From JBDHRG01 sp039807445 (GTDB lineage: Bacteria > Pseudomonadota > Gammaproteobacteria > Competibacterales > Competibacteraceae): DNA of 17,133 nt. The notes beneath the pieces are model-generated. The model worked only from the letters and a program-made list of their open reading frames with translations, was not told the DNA's origin and did not search any database. Of the stretch, positions 15,296-17,133 are shown one piece after another (positions within the stretch are counted from its first letter, which is position 1; each line of letters begins with the position of its first letter). Position numbers and translations under genes: made by a program. The DNA lies in NCBI GenBank assembly GCA_039807445.1, contig JBDHRG010000073.1:1-17133 (forward strand), written 5' to 3'.

Positions 15296-16483
15296 TCAGG
15301 CTTTGCCGTCTCTGCGGAACATGTCGCGGATGCCGCGGATGGCCTGGCGCGTACGGTGCTCGTTCTCGATCAGGCCGAAGCGCACGTGGTCGTCGCCGTA
15401 GTCGCCGAAGCCGATGCCGGGCGCGACCGCGACCTTGGCGTCGCGGATCAGCTTCTTGGCGAACTCGATCGAGCCCATCGCGCGGTACTGCTCGGGGATC
15501 CTCGCCCAGACGAACATCGTCGCCCTGGGCTTCTCGACGTCCCAGCCGATCGCGTTCAAGCCCTCGCACAGCACGTCGCGGCGCATGCGGTAGGTTTCGC
15601 GGATCTCGGCGACGCAGTCCTGCGGCCCCTCGAGCGCGGTGATCGCGGCGACCTGGATCGGCGTGAAGGTGCCGTAGTCCATGTACGACTTCATCCGCGC
15701 CAGCGCCGCGACCAGGCTGGCATTGCCGCACATGAAGCCGACGCGCCAGCCCGGCATGTTGTAGCTCTTCGACAGCGAGAAGAACTCGACGGCGAGGTCC
15801 TTGGCGCCCTTGACCTGCAGGATCGACGGCGCGACGTAGCCATCGTAGACGATGTCGGCGTAGGCGAGGTCGTGCACCACCCAGATGTCGTGCTCGCGCG
15901 CGATGCCGATGACCTTCTCGAAGAAGTCGAGCTCGACGCAGTGCCCGGTCGGGTTGCTGGGGAAGCTCAGCACCAGCATCTTCGGCTTGGGCCACGATTC
16001 GCGGATCGCCTTCTGCAGCTCTTCGAAGAAGTCGACCCCCGGCAGCAGCGGCACGTGGCGGATGTCGGCGCCGGCGATCACGAAGCCGTAGGGGTGGATC
16101 GGATAGGCCGGGTTCGGCACCAGCACGGTGTCGCCAGGCCCCATGGTCGCGAGCGCCAGGTGCGACAAGCCTTCCTTCGAGCCGATCGTGACGATCGCCT
16201 CGGTCTCGGGGTCGAGCTCGACGTCGTAGCGGCGCTTGTACCAGGTCGCGATCGCCTTGCGCAGCCGCGGGATGCCCTTCGACACCGAATAGCGGTGCGT
16301 GTCGCCGCGCTGCGCCGCTTCGACCAGCTTGTCGACGATGTGCTGCGGCGTCGGCCGGTCGGGATTGCCCATGCCGAAGTCGATGATGTCTTCACCGCTA
16401 GCTCGGGCCTTGGCCTTCAACTCGTTGACGATGTTGAAGACGTAGGGCGGCAGGCGGCTGATGCGCTGGAATTCGGCGTTCAC
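15296..16483 (-). CDS. alaC: Class I aminotransferase AlaC (alanine transaminase type)
   Basis: This PLP enzyme is of the AlaC type, expected to transfer an amino group between glutamate and pyruvate. It has 395 aa. FSLSKSYNMPGWRVGF carries the PLP lysine Lys239, with SFPSNPTGH (173-181) and the cofactor aspartate in VHDLAYADI (Asp205). The C-terminal substrate-binding arginine is likely in VRFGLIENEHR. The start is taken as GTG at 16483 because MNAEFQRISRLPPYVFNIV is the conserved N-terminus; the open frame further upstream crosses the promoter and has no family similarity. It is the first gene of a unit with hom (29 bp gap) and diverges from the Mth938-like gene. Substrate specificity within class I is inferred from similarity and context. 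Confidence 0.93.
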   Translation of the reverse strand: MNAEFQRISRLPPYVFNIVNELKAKARASGEDIIDFGMGNPDRPTPQHIVDKLVEAAQRGDTHRYSVSKGIPRLRKAIATWYKRRYDVELDPETEAIVTIGSKEGLSHLALATMGPGDTVLVPNPAYPIHPYGFVIAGADIRHVPLLPGVDFFEELQKAIRESWPKPKMLVLSFPSNPTGHCVELDFFEKVIGIAREHDIWVVHDLAYADIVYDGYVAPSILQVKGAKDLAVEFFSLSKSYNMPGWRVGFMCGNASLVAALARMKSYMDYGTFTPIQVAAITALEGPQDCVAEIRETYRMRRDVLCEGLNAIGWDVEKPRATMFVWARIPEQYRAMGSIEFAKKLIRDAKVAVAPGIGFGDYGDDHVRFGLIENEHRTRQAIRGIRDMFRRDGKA

Positions 16484-16519
16484 GGCGGCGACTTCGACTG
16501 TTGGGGAAAAGGTTTGAAG

Positions 16520-16543
16520 AGCGCCCGAACATATAAGGGCGCT
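16520..16543. promoter_or_regulatory. Inverted repeat around the alaC -10 box: candidate operator
   Basis: Arms AGCGCCC (16520-16526) and GGGCGCT (16537-16543) form a perfect 7-bp dyad with a 10-bp AT-rich spacer that contains the -10 box. The dyad covers the spacer, the -10 and the predicted start site, the position expected for a repressor site. No regulator can be named. Confidence 0.45.
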
Positions 16544-16557
16544 GCCCCGCCTGTCAA
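16530..16557 (-). promoter_or_regulatory. Sigma70-type promoter of the alaC-hom operon
   Basis: A perfect TTGACA -35 box (16552-16557) is followed after 16 bp by TATATG (16530-16535) on the minus strand. An alternative -10, TATGTT at 16528-16533, would give 18-bp spacing. Transcription would start near 16523, giving a leader of about 40 nt before the GTG at 16483. This is the best promoter in the window. Confidence 0.75.
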
Positions 16558-16619
16558 ATCGCCACCGGGCGCGCCGTGGCGGGCTTTCGCATCGGCCTCG
16601 CCGCACCCGCGGCAAGGCT

Positions 16620-16625
16620 TATAAT
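16620..16625 (+). promoter_or_regulatory. -10 box of the Mth938-like gene
   Basis: A perfect TATAAT lies 56 bp before the ATG. No -35 hexamer is recognisable at 16-18 bp spacing. Transcription would begin near 16632, just before a GC-only hairpin. Confidence 0.5.
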
Positions 16626-16642
16626 GGCCGGCCCGTTCCATC

Positions 16643-16663
16643 CCGGGCCCGCCGGGGGCCCGG
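16643..16663 (+). promoter_or_regulatory. GC-only hairpin in the leader of the Mth938-like gene
   Basis: Perfect 8-bp arms CCGGGCCC (16643-16650) and GGGCCCGG (16656-16663) enclose a 5-nt loop. The hairpin ends 7 nt before the AGGAGG ribosome site (16671-16676). It lies within the predicted transcript and could affect translation or mRNA stability. Confidence 0.4.
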
Positions 16664-16680
16664 CACGCCGAGGAGGCTGC

Positions 16681-17055
16681 ATGCGCCTGAGCCTGGATTT
16701 CGACGCCAGCCACAACATCATCCGCGCCTACGGCGAAGGCTTCGTGACGGTCAACGCCGATACCCGCGTCGAGCGCAGCTGCGTGATCACGCCCGAGCGG
16801 CTGCTCACCGAGGAACTGCCCGCGAGTTTCGACGCGCTCGAGGCGACACACTTCGAGGCGCTGCTCGAGCACGCGCCGGAGCTGGTGCTGCTCGGCACCG
16901 GCAGGAGGCAGCGCTTCCCGCACCCGCGGCTGACGCGCGCGCTGCTGGAAAAGGGCATCGGCGTCGAGGCGATGGACACCGCCGCGGCCTGCCGCACCTA
17001 CAACATCGTCGTCGCCGAAGGCCGGCGGGTGGCGGCGCTGCTGCTGATGATCTGA
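16681..17055 (+). CDS. Mth938-like domain protein (DUF498)
   Basis: This 124-aa protein is of the Mth938-like family, distantly related to the mitochondrial complex I assembly factor NDUFAF3; the bacterial role is not established. The family core is LVLLGTGRRQRFPHP followed by GIGVEAMDTAAACRTYNIVVAEGRRVAALLL. There is no signal peptide. The ATG at 16681 follows AGGAGG (16671-16676) with a 4-nt gap. An in-frame ATG at 16624 lies inside the -10 box and is rejected. It diverges from alaC, an arrangement I recall from several betaproteobacteria. A heptamer tandem repeat begins 2 bp after its stop codon. Confidence 0.92.
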   Translation: MRLSLDFDASHNIIRAYGEGFVTVNADTRVERSCVITPERLLTEELPASFDALEATHFEALLEHAPELVLLGTGRRQRFPHPRLTRALLEKGIGVEAMDTAAACRTYNIVVAEGRRVAALLLMI

Positions 17056-17057
17056 AC

Positions 17058-17133
17058 GAGGCGCGAGGCGCGAGGCGCGAGGCGCGAGGCGCGAGGCGCG
17101 AGGCGCGAGGCGCGAGGCGCGAGGCGCGAGGCG
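17058..17133. repeat. Tandem repeat of the heptamer GAGGCGC, running off the window
   Basis: Nearly 11 perfect copies of GAGGCGC (76 bp) run from 2 bp after the Mth938-like stop to the window edge. No variation between units is seen. The unit length is not a multiple of three and the array lies outside any gene. The true copy number is unknown because the window ends inside it. Confidence 0.95.

Noticed and set aside
13953..15995. 680-aa open frame that would extend hom upstream
   Set aside because: The added 243 residues read through alaC in another frame and are low-complexity. hom begins at its conserved N-terminus, at a TTG with a good ribosome site.
17058..17133. CRISPR array at the right edge
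   Set aside because: The units are contiguous 7-mers without spacers, so this is a simple tandem repeat.
1..17133. tRNA, rRNA, prophage, insertion sequence or defence system
   Set aside because: No transposase, integrase, phage, nuclease-toxin or restriction genes are seen, and no tRNA cloverleaf was recognised by eye. SbcC and RecJ here look like ordinary housekeeping repair proteins.

Overview
The window is about 17.1 kb of very GC-rich, densely coding bacterial chromosome. It looks like a betaproteobacterium, perhaps Rhodocyclales-like. This is inferred from the Mth938-like / alaC / monofunctional hom arrangement, an RpfE-type gene overlapping recJ, a separate thrC, a 560-residue IlvD and a PEP-CTERM (exosortase) protein. 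The species cannot be fixed from the sequence alone.

Layout, left to right. Positions 1-2190 (+) are the C-terminal part of the SbcC nuclease subunit, cut by the window edge. Next come a 151-aa unrecognised helical protein (2385-2840, +), a SixA-type phosphohistidine phosphatase (2850-3356, -), dihydroxy-acid dehydratase ilvD (3522-5204, +) and a calcineurin-like metallophosphoesterase (5312-6076, +). From 6087 to 16483 every gene is on the minus strand. In transcription order these are alaC, hom, yigZ, an RpfE-type phosphoglycerate-mutase-like gene, recJ, a 50-aa PEP-CTERM mini-protein, a YoaE-like TerC/CBS/CorC membrane protein, a flavin reductase and thrC. A Mth938-like gene (16681-17055, +) diverges from alaC. 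The window ends inside a 7-bp tandem repeat.

How the genes relate. hom and thrC supply two steps of threonine synthesis, ilvD serves branched-chain amino acid synthesis, and AlaC links glutamate/2-oxoglutarate with pyruvate/alanine. alaC and hom look like one operon under a strong sigma70-type promoter carrying an inverted repeat around its -10 box. thrC, which in many relatives directly follows hom, lies about 6.5 kb away here and has its own TATAAT box. SbcC and RecJ are DNA-repair nucleases.

Most of the window is housekeeping sequence, and I found no convincing new multi-gene system. The non-standard signals are a 142-bp palindromic element predicted to fold as a three-way junction (8138-8279), a PEP-CTERM protein with almost no mature domain, a TerC domain that appears to lack key residues, the operator-like repeat at the alaC promoter, a GC-only leader hairpin before the Mth938-like gene, and the heptamer array at the right edge.
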